A program made the translations under genes and the position numbers. From Pseudomonadota bacterium (GTDB lineage: Bacteria; Pseudomonadota; Alphaproteobacteria; Acetobacterales; Acetobacteraceae), in assembly GCA_018240405.1 (NCBI GenBank), contig JAFEFW010000621.1, forward strand, positions 1-64,000: a stretch of DNA of 64,000 nucleotides, read 5' to 3'. A model generated the notes under the pieces. That model did not search any database and was not told the origin of the DNA. It saw nothing but the letters and a program-made list of their open reading frames with translations. This document shows positions 37,381-45,756 of this stretch, one piece after another (within the stretch, counting starts at the first letter, position 1; each line of letters opens with the position of its first letter).

Positions 37381-37801
37381 GCGGCGCTAATACTGCCGGC
37401 TGCACGTTCCGGCACAGCTTCCCGCTGCACGTGCGCTACACTTGGCCGGTCAAACCAGATGTTCAAAGTGCGATGTTATTGCCCCGCTTAGCCCAGCTTG
37501 TATCAATCATCTGACGAATCGCACGGAAAACATGCGGGCCAAACATAAATTGTTCATTAACTTTGTGTCATTTCGATAATCTGCTTCACATTGGCAAGGG
37601 CGTACCATCTCGTCTACATTTTAACCGCGTCCGCGCTCCGTGCAGCCGGTCCGTCGTCGCGGCACGCGATAATAATCGGCATGCAATCGCACGCGTTGTG
37701 GACAAATTGGTGGGAAGCAGATGCGGCGTTACTTGGCGTCACACTGTGAATGACCGGATCTGCCACCAGCGCCGGCGCAACGCTATCGCTGTGGCGCGCT
37801 A
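37381..37801. other. AT-richer intergenic region, no supported gene
   Basis: These 421 nt lie between convergent genes (receiver and ABC-F) and contain no frame with a credible start or motif. The base composition is lower in GC than the flanks. No strong terminator hairpin was found by eye. Confidence 0.4.
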
Positions 37802-39670
37802 TCATCCCGCAGCGTCTTCAAGCGCCTCCTCGGCCGCCAGCCACGCTTCCTCGGCAGCGGCCGCCGCCTTTTGAATGGCCCCCAGGCGGGCATTGGCCGC
37901 CGTAATCTCAGCGGCACTGTTGCTCGACAAATAGAGGGCCGGATCAGCAAGCTTCGCCTCGATTTGCGCGCGTTCGGCACTCAGCTTGCTGAGCAGCGCT
38001 TCCGCATCCCGTGCCTGCTTCCGCAGCGGTGCGAGCGCGGCCCGCACCTCGGCCCGCTCCCGACGATTATCACGACGCGACGGACCTTCCGTCTTTGCAA
38101 GGGGCTTGGCCCGCTCCGCCAACAGCATGCGGTAATCGTCGAGATCGCCATCGAATGGCCGCACGCTACCGTCGGCCACCAGCCACAGCCGATCGGCGAC
38201 CAGTTCGACGAGATGCGGATCATGGGTGATCAGCAGGACCGCCCCCTGGTAATCGGCCAGCGCCTTCACCAGCGCGTCGCGCGCGTCGATATCGAGATGG
38301 TTCGTCGGCTCGTCCAGAATCAGCAGCTGCGGCGCGTCGCGTGTGGCCAGCGCCAGGAGCAGTCGTGCCTTTTCGCCGCCGGACAGATTCGCCACCGGCG
38401 TCTCCGCGCGGTCAGCATCAAGGCCGAAGCGGGCCAGTTGGGATCGCACCTGCGTCTGCGTCGCGCGCGGCAGCGCGCGCGCCATGTGGTCGATCGGGGT
38501 CTCGCCAAGAACCAGTTCTTCGGTCTGATGCTGGGCGAAATACCCGACCTTCAGCCGGGGCGCACGCCGCATCTCACCGGCCATCGGCGCAAGCCGGTCA
38601 GCCAGAAGTTTCGCCAGCGTCGACTTGCCATTGCCGTTCGCACCCAGCAGCGCGATCCGGTCTTCGGTGTCGACGCTCAGTGAAATATTCCGCAGCACAG
38701 GCGTGTCGCCGTAGCCGATCGTGACCCGTTCGAGTGTCAGGATCGGCGGCGCAAGACGCGCCGGTTCGGGGAAGGCAAACCGGGTCGGCGCATCCTCGAT
38801 CACCGTCTCGATCTGCGGCAGGCGTTCCAGCGCCTTGATACGCGCCTGCGCCTGCCGAGCCTTGGATGCCTTGTAGCGGAAGCGGTCAATGAAGGACTGG
38901 ATGTGCGCCCGCTCCGCCGCCACGCGTTCCGCGGCGCGCGCCTGCTGCATCGCCCGCTCCGTGCGAATCCGCACGAATTCGTCGAACCCGCCGGGTGTGA
39001 CGCTGATTTTGCCCTTATCAAGGTGCGCAATGGCCTCCACCGCGCGGTCGAGCAGCCCGCGGTCATGCGACACAACCAGCGCAGCGCCGGGAAACCGGGC
39101 AAGCCAGTTTTCCAGCCACAGCGTCGCCTCCAGGTCGAGGTGATTGGTGGGCTCGTCCAGCAGCAGCAGGTCGGGATTTGCAAACAAGGCGGTGGCGAGG
39201 GCAACGCGCATGCGCCAGCCGCCGGAGTATTCCGACACCGGCCGTGCCTGCGCGGCCTCATCAAAGCCGAGACCAGCGAGGATGGTCGCAGCGCGCGCCG
39301 GTGCGCTGTCGGCGCCGATGGCAATCAGACGCTCGTGAATCTCGCCCAGGCGGTGCGGATCGGCGGTCTCGGATTCCGCCAGCAGCGACAGCCGTTCCGG
39401 ATCGCCCTGCAGCACCGTGTCCAGCAGCGATTGCGGGCCTTCCGGCGCCTCCTGCCGCACCGTGGCGATCCGGGCGCGGCTGGACAGCCGCATCTCACCG
39501 CCATCCAGGGCGAGATCCCCGGCAATCGCACGCAGCAAGGTGGACTTACCGGCGCCGTTGCGGCCAACGAGGCCGATCCGCCGACCGGCGTCGATCGTTA
39601 GGTCGGCCCCGTTCAGCAAAGTGCGGCCACCCATGCGGATGACCACGCCGGACAAGACAAGAAGGGACAT
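37802..39670 (-). CDS. ABC-F family ATPase (Uup/EttA-like)
   Basis: The 622-aa soluble protein has two ABC cassettes and no membrane segments. Walker A motifs are GRNGAGKST (near residue 36) and GANGNGKST (second cassette). Signatures are YSGGWRMR and LSGGEKARLLL, and both Walker B segments end in LLLDEPTNHLD or ILDEPTNHLD. The linker between cassettes is the charged ABC-F helix (KASKARQAQARIKALERL). A C-terminal coiled coil resembles Uup. ABC-F proteins act on the ribosome or, for Uup, in DNA metabolism. Confidence 0.94.
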   Translation of the reverse strand: MSLLVLSGVVIRMGGRTLLNGADLTIDAGRRIGLVGRNGAGKSTLLRAIAGDLALDGGEMRLSSRARIATVRQEAPEGPQSLLDTVLQGDPERLSLLAESETADPHRLGEIHERLIAIGADSAPARAATILAGLGFDEAAQARPVSEYSGGWRMRVALATALFANPDLLLLDEPTNHLDLEATLWLENWLARFPGAALVVSHDRGLLDRAVEAIAHLDKGKISVTPGGFDEFVRIRTERAMQQARAAERVAAERAHIQSFIDRFRYKASKARQAQARIKALERLPQIETVIEDAPTRFAFPEPARLAPPILTLERVTIGYGDTPVLRNISLSVDTEDRIALLGANGNGKSTLAKLLADRLAPMAGEMRRAPRLKVGYFAQHQTEELVLGETPIDHMARALPRATQTQVRSQLARFGLDADRAETPVANLSGGEKARLLLALATRDAPQLLILDEPTNHLDIDARDALVKALADYQGAVLLITHDPHLVELVADRLWLVADGSVRPFDGDLDDYRMLLAERAKPLAKTEGPSRRDNRRERAEVRAALAPLRKQARDAEALLSKLSAERAQIEAKLADPALYLSSNSAAEITAANARLGAIQKAAAAAEEAWLAAEEALEDAAG

Positions 39671-39736
39671 GCGGGCGGTCTAGCGCGGCAGCCGGGGCGA
39701 AGGGAAGGCCGTGCTTTCGTGGCCTGCCTCGGGCTG

Positions 39737-40957
39737 TCAGTGGTTGGTGATCTCAATCATGGTGCGTACGCGGGGATAGACTTCCCGTGCCCAGCGACTG
39801 CCGCTGAACACGCCATAATGACCGACGCCCGACTGGAGATGGTGCCGTTTCATGCTGATCCGCACGCCCGAACATAGATCGAGCGCCGCCATCGTCTGGC
39901 CGATCGCGCAGATGTCGTCGCGCTCGCCCTCAACTGTGAGTAATGCCGTGCGGCGAATTACTTGCGGCCGGATCGGCTGGCCGTGCCAGGTGAGCTTTCC
40001 CAGCGGCAGGTCGTGGTCCTGGAAGACCTTCTTCACCGTCTCCAGGTAGAACTCCGCCGGCAGGTCCATCACGGCATTGTATTCGTCGTAGAATTTCTTG
40101 TGACTGGCGGCGGCAAGCGAATCGCCGCAGGCCAGCGCGCGGAATTGCGCCATATGCGCGTTCATGTGGCGATCAAGATTCATCGACATGAACGCCGTCA
40201 ACTGCAGGAAGCCGGGATAGACCCGGCGAGATGCCCCGGGATAGCGCCAGGGAACCCTGGCAATCAGATTCTTCTCAAACCACTCGATTGGCCGGGACTT
40301 GGCCAGGTCGTTGACCCGCGTCGGGTTCTGCCGTGTATCGATCGGACCGGCCATCAGCGTCAGGCTGCGAGGTTGCGCGCGATTGCCCTGCTCCGCCATG
40401 ACAGCCGTCGCGGCCAGCGCGGCGACGCAGGGCTGGCAGACCGCAACCATGTGGCTGCCTTCGCCCAGCACCTCCATGAATTGAATGAGGTGGTCGACAT
40501 AGGAGTCGAAGTCGAAGCTGCCGTCCGACAGCTTGACGTCGCGGGCGTTCTTCCAGTCGGTGATATAGACGTCGTGGTCAGGCAGCATCACCAGGATGGT
40601 GCCACGCAGCAGCGTGGCGAAGTGTCCCGACATCGGTGCCACGATCAGCACGCGAGGCTGCACCACGTCAATGTCCTTGCGGAATCGCAGCAGGGTGCCG
40701 AACGGCGTGTCGAAGACAGGCTCCTCGGTCACGGCGACGGCGTTGTTGCCGATCGTGGTGGTAGGAATATTATACGCTGGGCGGCTATGGGTGAGTGTCA
40801 GGCCGTCGAAAACGCCGCACGCTGCGCCGATCTGGCGGACGAAGCCCGGTGTGTACTCGCCCATGTCCAAGGCACGCGCCATGCTGGCGCCGAAGCGAGC
40901 CAGTTGACGGGCGGGATACAGCAGGTCGGCCTGCGCCTGATAAAGTTGATAGAGCAT
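39737..40957 (-). CDS. phaZ: Intracellular polyhydroxyalkanoate depolymerase
   Basis: The 406-aa protein starts MLYQLYQAQADLLYPAR, typical of intracellular PhaZ. It has the Cys nucleophile C174 in VAVCQPCVAALAA, the conserved PMSGHFATLLRGT region, and a C-terminal HHLQSGVGHYGVFSG segment with the likely catalytic His. It mobilises PHB/PHA storage granules to hydroxyacids. A GTG at 41008 with GAGGA upstream would add 17 residues and is a credible alternative. It is divergent from the GST gene. Confidence 0.93.
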   Translation of the reverse strand: MLYQLYQAQADLLYPARQLARFGASMARALDMGEYTPGFVRQIGAACGVFDGLTLTHSRPAYNIPTTTIGNNAVAVTEEPVFDTPFGTLLRFRKDIDVVQPRVLIVAPMSGHFATLLRGTILVMLPDHDVYITDWKNARDVKLSDGSFDFDSYVDHLIQFMEVLGEGSHMVAVCQPCVAALAATAVMAEQGNRAQPRSLTLMAGPIDTRQNPTRVNDLAKSRPIEWFEKNLIARVPWRYPGASRRVYPGFLQLTAFMSMNLDRHMNAHMAQFRALACGDSLAAASHKKFYDEYNAVMDLPAEFYLETVKKVFQDHDLPLGKLTWHGQPIRPQVIRRTALLTVEGERDDICAIGQTMAALDLCSGVRISMKRHHLQSGVGHYGVFSGSRWAREVYPRVRTMIEITNH

Positions 40958-41081
40958 TGCCCGCTGCGTCAGCCAAATCCCGTCATTCGGTTCGCGTAAA
41001 GCTATCACAAATCCTCGTCAGCACCGCAAAGCTGCTGTTATATTGCATCGCAGCATGCCAGCGGGATCGAGGGTTGTCACT

Positions 41082-41738
41082 ATGGCCGAAGCTACGTTGC
41101 TCATCAGCAGCAAGAATTACTCATCCTGGTCGCTCCGCGGCCACCTGCTGGTGCGCATGGCAGGGCTGCCAGTCCAGGAAAAAGTCGTCGATCCCGACGA
41201 TCCGACCGCCCGCAAGGAACTGCTGATGCAGTCGTCGTCGATCCGCATCCCGGCGCTGATGCATGACGACGTGATGATCTGGGACACGCTGGCAATCGCC
41301 GAATACCTGAATGAGTTGTTCCCGGACGCCCACATGCTGCCGGAAGACCGCCTCGCCCGCGCGCGCTGCCGCTCGATCTCGGGGGAGATGCATTCCGGCT
41401 TCAGCGCCTTACGGGAAGCGTGCCCGATGAACCTGCGGTTGTTCCGCCCAAAATTCCAGGTGTGGTCGGCCGTGCAAGCGGATATCGACCGGATCGTCGA
41501 AATCTGGACAGAGTGCCTGACGTATTGGAAGGGGCCGTGGCTTTTCGGCCACAGGCCGTCCATCGCGGATGCAATGTATGCACCAGTCGTCACCAGGTTC
41601 CGCAGCTACGACATCAAGGTCGACAAACTCTGTGAGCGGTACTGCCACCACATCATGCGCTGGCCGGACATGAAGGAGTGGTTCACCGCCGCACAGAAGG
41701 AGCCAGAGCAGATCGACGAGCTCGATATCGAATTCTAG
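41082..41738 (+). CDS. Glutathione S-transferase family protein
   Basis: The 218-aa protein has an N-terminal thioredoxin-like domain (LLISSKNYSSWSLRGHLLV, with an SSWS segment near the G-site; IRIPALMHDDVMIWDTLAI, the cis-Pro and glutathione-binding region) and a C-terminal helical domain with FGHRPSIADAMYAPVVTRF. The ATG at 41082 drops 13 residues of the longer frame and starts just before the first beta strand. The substrate is unknown. Confidence 0.9.
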   Translation: MAEATLLISSKNYSSWSLRGHLLVRMAGLPVQEKVVDPDDPTARKELLMQSSSIRIPALMHDDVMIWDTLAIAEYLNELFPDAHMLPEDRLARARCRSISGEMHSGFSALREACPMNLRLFRPKFQVWSAVQADIDRIVEIWTECLTYWKGPWLFGHRPSIADAMYAPVVTRFRSYDIKVDKLCERYCHHIMRWPDMKEWFTAAQKEPEQIDELDIEF

Positions 41739-42211
41739 TACGCACTGTTTTTGCAGAGGCTATCGGCGGTCGGCTGCGCCACGGCCCCGCCGTGCAGGCG
41801 GGTTGGCGAAAAACAGCACTTATGGGGGCTGAGCAGGTCCGGCGAGGGCATAAGGGACGCCAAAGAGCGCAAGGATGCCATGCGTGCACCTGGCCGGAGG
41901 CGGATCCACGCGATGCCTGTCCGCTCCATAATCAACAACCGAATTGGTTGGGCTATCGCGGCGGTTCTGCACCTCAAGCACTTGTTAGGTAGTTGCATGT
42001 AGGCGTAGCGCGCTGGTTGCGCCTACAACTACTGCTGATCGGCTACTCATTTCCAACCCCCAACCCGGGTCCAAAGACGGCCCGGTGCAGATTTCCATTG
42101 TCTTCAGGCGGAGAAATATAAGCCGCCATTTCAGCGGCAATTTCCTGCCGGGCAGCGCCAGTCCACGGCCCCCAGGGATGCATTGCCGACGCATTGACGG
42201 GGAGGCTCGGC
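41739..42211. other. Intergenic region upstream of the exported Sel1-like gene
   Basis: The region of 473 nt contains an 8-bp inverted repeat, TGTAGGCG (41998-42005) / CGCCTACA (42020-42027). It also contains one small minus-strand frame listed separately. The first ~250 nt show no supported gene. Confidence 0.4.
42043..42183 (-). CDS. Possible small protein, 46 aa (doubtful)
   Basis: The frame reads MHPWGPWTGAARQEIAAEM and ends in LHRAVFGPGLGVGNE. Its composition resembles a real protein more than the shadow frames do, and an in-frame ATG at 42213 would give a 56-aa version. There is no recognisable domain or clear ribosome-binding site, and it runs head-to-head with the next gene. Confidence 0.25.
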   Translation of the reverse strand: MHPWGPWTGAARQEIAAEMAAYISPPEDNGNLHRAVFGPGLGVGNE

Positions 42212-43144
42212 ATGACGGTCAATAAATTAGGTCGATGGGCCGCCGCCGCATTCATCGGGCTGGCCGCGCCCGCCGCGCTCGCCGCCGAACCCACATTCGG
42301 CGATCTGCTCGCCCGCGCCCAAGCCGAGATCGCGGCCGGCCGCCACTTCGCGCCACCGGGAGACAACGCGGCCGAGACCTTCATGGCCATGATCGACGCT
42401 CTGCCGCAGGCGACGCCCGAGCAACTGTCGGCCTTTGAAGCTCTGCTGCAGCAGCAGCGGACTGTCATGGACCGTCAGCAGGCGCCGGCAGCCGCCGCGG
42501 GCGCCCCCGTTGTCGCCAGTTCGATCGCACCGGCGACGGTCACCACGCCCGAAATCGCGGCGCTTGGCGAGCCACGCCTCGCGGTCCCATTCGACTCGGC
42601 CGGTCTGACGCAACAGGCGACGCCACCATCAGCGCCGGCCGAGAGCCGATCGCGCGGCGTACCACCACAACCGGTGCCGGACGCCACACCGGAGCCAGAT
42701 CCGGTGGCTGCGAAGCCGGCTATGCTTTCCCCGGCGCCGGCGCCGGCCGCCCCCGTCCCCCGGCCGAACGAAACGGCCTTGCTGACACCGCCTTCAGCCA
42801 GTCCGCCGGCGCCGCCACGTGATCAACCCCGCATCGTTCCGCCCGCGCCCAAAGCGGCACCTCTTGCGCCGGCAGTGGTTGCACAATTGTTCAAACGAGG
42901 GCAGGCCGCCGAGGCGCAACGCGATATCTCCGCCGCGCGACGCTATTACATGACTGCGGCGGAGCACGATTATCCGGGCGCAGCCACAGCCCTGGCTCGC
43001 CTCTACGACCCGGCCTTTCTGCAAAAGAACGCCATCGGCGGCATCGCACCGGACCAGGCGACCGCACAGTACTGGTATGGCCGCGCCAAGGCGCTGATCG
43101 CCGACCCGGCTCCATCGCATCCCAACACTCTGTCAGCGAGGTAA
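42212..43144 (+). CDS. Exported proline-rich protein with a C-terminal Sel1/TPR-like repeat
   Basis: The 310-aa protein has a signal peptide (MTVNKLGRWAAAAFIGLAAPAALAA), a short helical region (about residues 28-90), and a long Ala/Pro-rich linker (about 95-225). It ends in a Sel1/TPR-like helical pair (LFKRGQAAEAQRDISAARRYY; GAATALARLYDPAFLQ). GGGGAGG precedes the chosen ATG. The TAXI binding protein gene begins 1 nt after its stop, so the two are co-expressed. The function is unknown; periplasmic scaffold or envelope protein is a guess from architecture. Confidence 0.8.
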   Translation: MTVNKLGRWAAAAFIGLAAPAALAAEPTFGDLLARAQAEIAAGRHFAPPGDNAAETFMAMIDALPQATPEQLSAFEALLQQQRTVMDRQQAPAAAAGAPVVASSIAPATVTTPEIAALGEPRLAVPFDSAGLTQQATPPSAPAESRSRGVPPQPVPDATPEPDPVAAKPAMLSPAPAPAAPVPRPNETALLTPPSASPPAPPRDQPRIVPPAPKAAPLAPAVVAQLFKRGQAAEAQRDISAARRYYMTAAEHDYPGAATALARLYDPAFLQKNAIGGIAPDQATAQYWYGRAKALIADPAPSHPNTLSAR

Positions 43145-43145
43145 T

Positions 43146-44243
43146 ATGCGCCGCCGTTCGTTTCTGTCTGCCGCCTCGGCCACCGCTCTGCTGGCTACGA
43201 CGCGGGCCGCGGACGCCGCGCCACCGCCGGTTACGATCGGCATTATGGGCGGTGAGATCGACGGCACATTCATGCGCGTCGCAACCGACCTGACATCGGT
43301 CCTGAATTCCGACAAGCTGCGGGTCATACCGGTCGTCGGCAAGGGCTCGCTGCAAAACATGGGCGATCTGCTGCGCCTGCCTGGGATTGACCTCGCGCTG
43401 ATCGCCGCCGACGTGCTGGACTACGCGCGGCATACAAATCTCTACCCCGGTGAACTCGAGAAGATTGCTTACATCTGCAAGCTCTACGACAACGACCTGC
43501 ATGTCTGCGCGCGGCCGGAGATTACCAGTCTGGCAGACCTGAACGGCAAACCCGTCAACATCGACGTTGAAGGAGCCGGAACGAATCTGACGGCGCGCGC
43601 CGTGTTCCAGGCCTGCGGCGTGTCGCCGATCTTTCGTACCGAAGAGCCGACGATTGGCCAGAGCCGCCTGCAGAAAGGTGAGATTGCCGCGAATGTCTAT
43701 TGTGCCGGCCGGCCCGTCCGGCTGTTCGTAAACACGCCCGCAGGGACAAACCTGCATTTCATTCCTGTGCCGATGAATGCCACGCTCGCACAGACCTATC
43801 TGCCCTCCGGCCAGTTGACGGCGGCGGATTACCCGAACCTTGTGCCGGCCGGGCAAGAGATCGAGACGGTCGGGGTTGGCGTCACCCTGGCCTGCTTCAA
43901 CTGGCCGATGTCGGCGCAGCGCTATCGGAACCTGGTGCTGTTTGTGGATACATTCTTTGAGAAATTCCCCGAGTTGCTGACGCCGCCGCACCATCCGGCC
44001 TGGCGGCACGTCAATCTGGCGGCGGCGCAACCTGGTTGGACGCGCTTTAAGCCGGCCGCGGACTGGCTGGCGCGACGGCAGGCCGAAGCCTCGGCGAATG
44101 TAACGGACCGCGACCCTGACCGGGCGGCGTTCAACGCGTTCCTGGCCAAGAATGGCGGCGCTCGCATGACGCCGGCCGAGCGCGAAGCCACCTGGCAATA
44201 TTTCCGACAATTCGCTCGGACGCAGCAATCCGCGGCCAGATAA
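43146..44243 (+). CDS. TAXI family TRAP transporter solute-binding protein
   Basis: The 365-aa protein has a Tat-like leader (MRRRSFLSAASATALLATTRAADA). The mature part carries TAXI features: ITIGIMGGEIDGT-like opening (VTIGIMGGEIDGTFMRVA), LPGIDLALIAADVLDYA and SLADLNGKPVNIDVEGAGTN. It would bind an organic acid or amino acid in the periplasm. No TRAP membrane component (DctM/DctQ fusion) is encoded beside it. It is transcribed with the Sel1-like gene upstream. Confidence 0.87.
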   Translation: MRRRSFLSAASATALLATTRAADAAPPPVTIGIMGGEIDGTFMRVATDLTSVLNSDKLRVIPVVGKGSLQNMGDLLRLPGIDLALIAADVLDYARHTNLYPGELEKIAYICKLYDNDLHVCARPEITSLADLNGKPVNIDVEGAGTNLTARAVFQACGVSPIFRTEEPTIGQSRLQKGEIAANVYCAGRPVRLFVNTPAGTNLHFIPVPMNATLAQTYLPSGQLTAADYPNLVPAGQEIETVGVGVTLACFNWPMSAQRYRNLVLFVDTFFEKFPELLTPPHHPAWRHVNLAAAQPGWTRFKPAADWLARRQAEASANVTDRDPDRAAFNAFLAKNGGARMTPAEREATWQYFRQFARTQQSAAR

Positions 44244-44616
44244 GCGAGGCGGTCGGCGGCGGCCGCATCCGCACTCAGATAGAGCAGTCTGCAGGATTGT
44301 CGGCGCCGCACCTACTTCCTTAACCATCATGGCGGGCGAAAGCCCATATGCGCCAACGTTGGGCGAGCCGCGGCCTAACCCGTCCTGGTCGACCTGCGCC
44401 CACCATGACGATGGTGTGTTGACGTCGCAGGTTAGTGGATACCGGACCCAAAGCGAGTGCCAATTGGTGCAGGCGCACCATCACGGGGGGAGCCAGCAAG
44501 CCGTCGCGCACATCGCTGCGCACCGCCCACGGCAGATGGTTGCCGCAGCATGTGACCCGGGTGGGCGAAAGCCCGGCCAGCGCACGGTCCGAGACAAGGC
44601 CACGAGGGCGCAGGGC
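44244..44616. other. Intergenic region between convergent genes, with two GAAA-tetraloop hairpins
   Basis: No supported gene lies in these 373 nt. The 12-mer GGGCGAAAGCCC, a 4-bp stem with a GAAA tetraloop, occurs twice, at 44334-44345 and 44563-44574. They may be RNA 3'-end structures of the convergent genes. No T tract follows either copy. Confidence 0.45.
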
Positions 44617-45675
44617 TTACCTCACGCGCGGCATCACCTCCTGGCAGAGCAGGCGCAACGCCTCCTTTTCCTGCGCGTGAGGTACTTTGCCGCCGCAATT
44701 GAGCTCCACCAGGATTCCGTCCAGCCCCAAATCGTTCCGCAGCGCCAGCAGCCGGTCCGCCACGTCCTGTGGCGTGCCGATGAGTACGGAGCCGCGCAGC
44801 GCCTCCTCGTAGGTAATGGTGTTGAGCCGAGCGGCAGTGCGCGCACGCTGGTCGGCGCCGTCGACACCGGCGCGAGCGGCGGAGTCGGCCAGCAGCGCGC
44901 CCTGCGCGCGATAATAGTGCATCAGGCTTGCCTCGGCTTCCGATCGCGCGGCGTCGGCGGTCCGTGCGATGTAGCCGGGTGCGCGGAGATACACCGCGCC
45001 GTTGCCGGGGTGGCCGGCATCCCGCCATGCCTGGCGGTAGGCCTGGATGTTCGCCGTGAACATCCGCGCGTCCTCGTGCCGGATGGCCAGGAAGATCGGC
45101 TTGCCGCGCCTGCCGATGGCAACGAAGCTGTCGGCGCTGGTCGCGGCCACGCGGATCGGCGGGCCGGAAGTCTGGAATGGCCGCGGCGTGACCGTCACGT
45201 CCTGGAAGCGAAAATGCCGGCCGGAGAACGAAATCGTCGGCCGCGCCCAAGCCTGTTCGATGATGTCCAACGTCTCGGCAAAGCGCTCGCGGCTCTCCGC
45301 GTATGGAACATTGTAGGCTTCATAGGTTTTCGCCACGCCGCTGCGGCCGACGCCGAACACCAGCCGTCCCTGGCTGATCTGGTCGACGGTCGCCGCTTCC
45401 TCGGCGATACGCAGCGGGTTGCACAGCGGCAGCACCTGTACGCCGATGCCGATCGCCATGCGCCGGGTCCGTGCCGCGATGGCGGACGCCACACATAGCG
45501 GCGCCGACAGCACTGACCGGGCGGGATCGAAATGAAGCTCCGCCAGCCACATGACGTCGAGACCCCAGTCCTCGGCGGCATCGCAGATGGCAAAGGCTTC
45601 ACGGAATGCATCCGAATCCGGGCGCCCGTCGAGCGATGGGAATTCGTGAAAGACACCGACTTCCATTGGCCACAC
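44617..45675 (-). CDS. LLM class flavin-dependent oxidoreductase
   Basis: The 352-aa luciferase-superfamily enzyme opens with MEVGVFHEFPSLDG and has LDVMWLAELHFDP, QISQGRLVFGVGRSGV, FSGRHFRFQDVTVTPRPFQ and a C-terminal VLIGTPQDVADRLLALRNDLG. It is a TIM-barrel flavoprotein monooxygenase or dehydrogenase of unknown substrate. GTG at 45675 has AGGAG at ideal spacing; ATG at 45666 is the alternative and better matches family starts. It stands alone between a convergent TAXI gene and the ClC gene upstream on the same strand. Confidence 0.88.
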   Translation of the reverse strand: MWPMEVGVFHEFPSLDGRPDSDAFREAFAICDAAEDWGLDVMWLAELHFDPARSVLSAPLCVASAIAARTRRMAIGIGVQVLPLCNPLRIAEEAATVDQISQGRLVFGVGRSGVAKTYEAYNVPYAESRERFAETLDIIEQAWARPTISFSGRHFRFQDVTVTPRPFQTSGPPIRVAATSADSFVAIGRRGKPIFLAIRHEDARMFTANIQAYRQAWRDAGHPGNGAVYLRAPGYIARTADAARSEAEASLMHYYRAQGALLADSAARAGVDGADQRARTAARLNTITYEEALRGSVLIGTPQDVADRLLALRNDLGLDGILVELNCGGKVPHAQEKEALRLLCQEVMPRVR

Positions 45676-45756
45676 CCCCTGCTCCTGACAGGGTGGGACG
45701 AATTCGCCAGTGTGACAACGGCAGAGATACCACCGGGCGCCAGGCCCAGCGCGACC

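Noticed and set aside
44432-45250. 272-codon minus-strand frame overlapping the LLM gene in another frame
   Set aside because: The overlapping frame encodes a standard LLM oxidoreductase; the alternative has only Gly/Arg/Ala-rich sequence.
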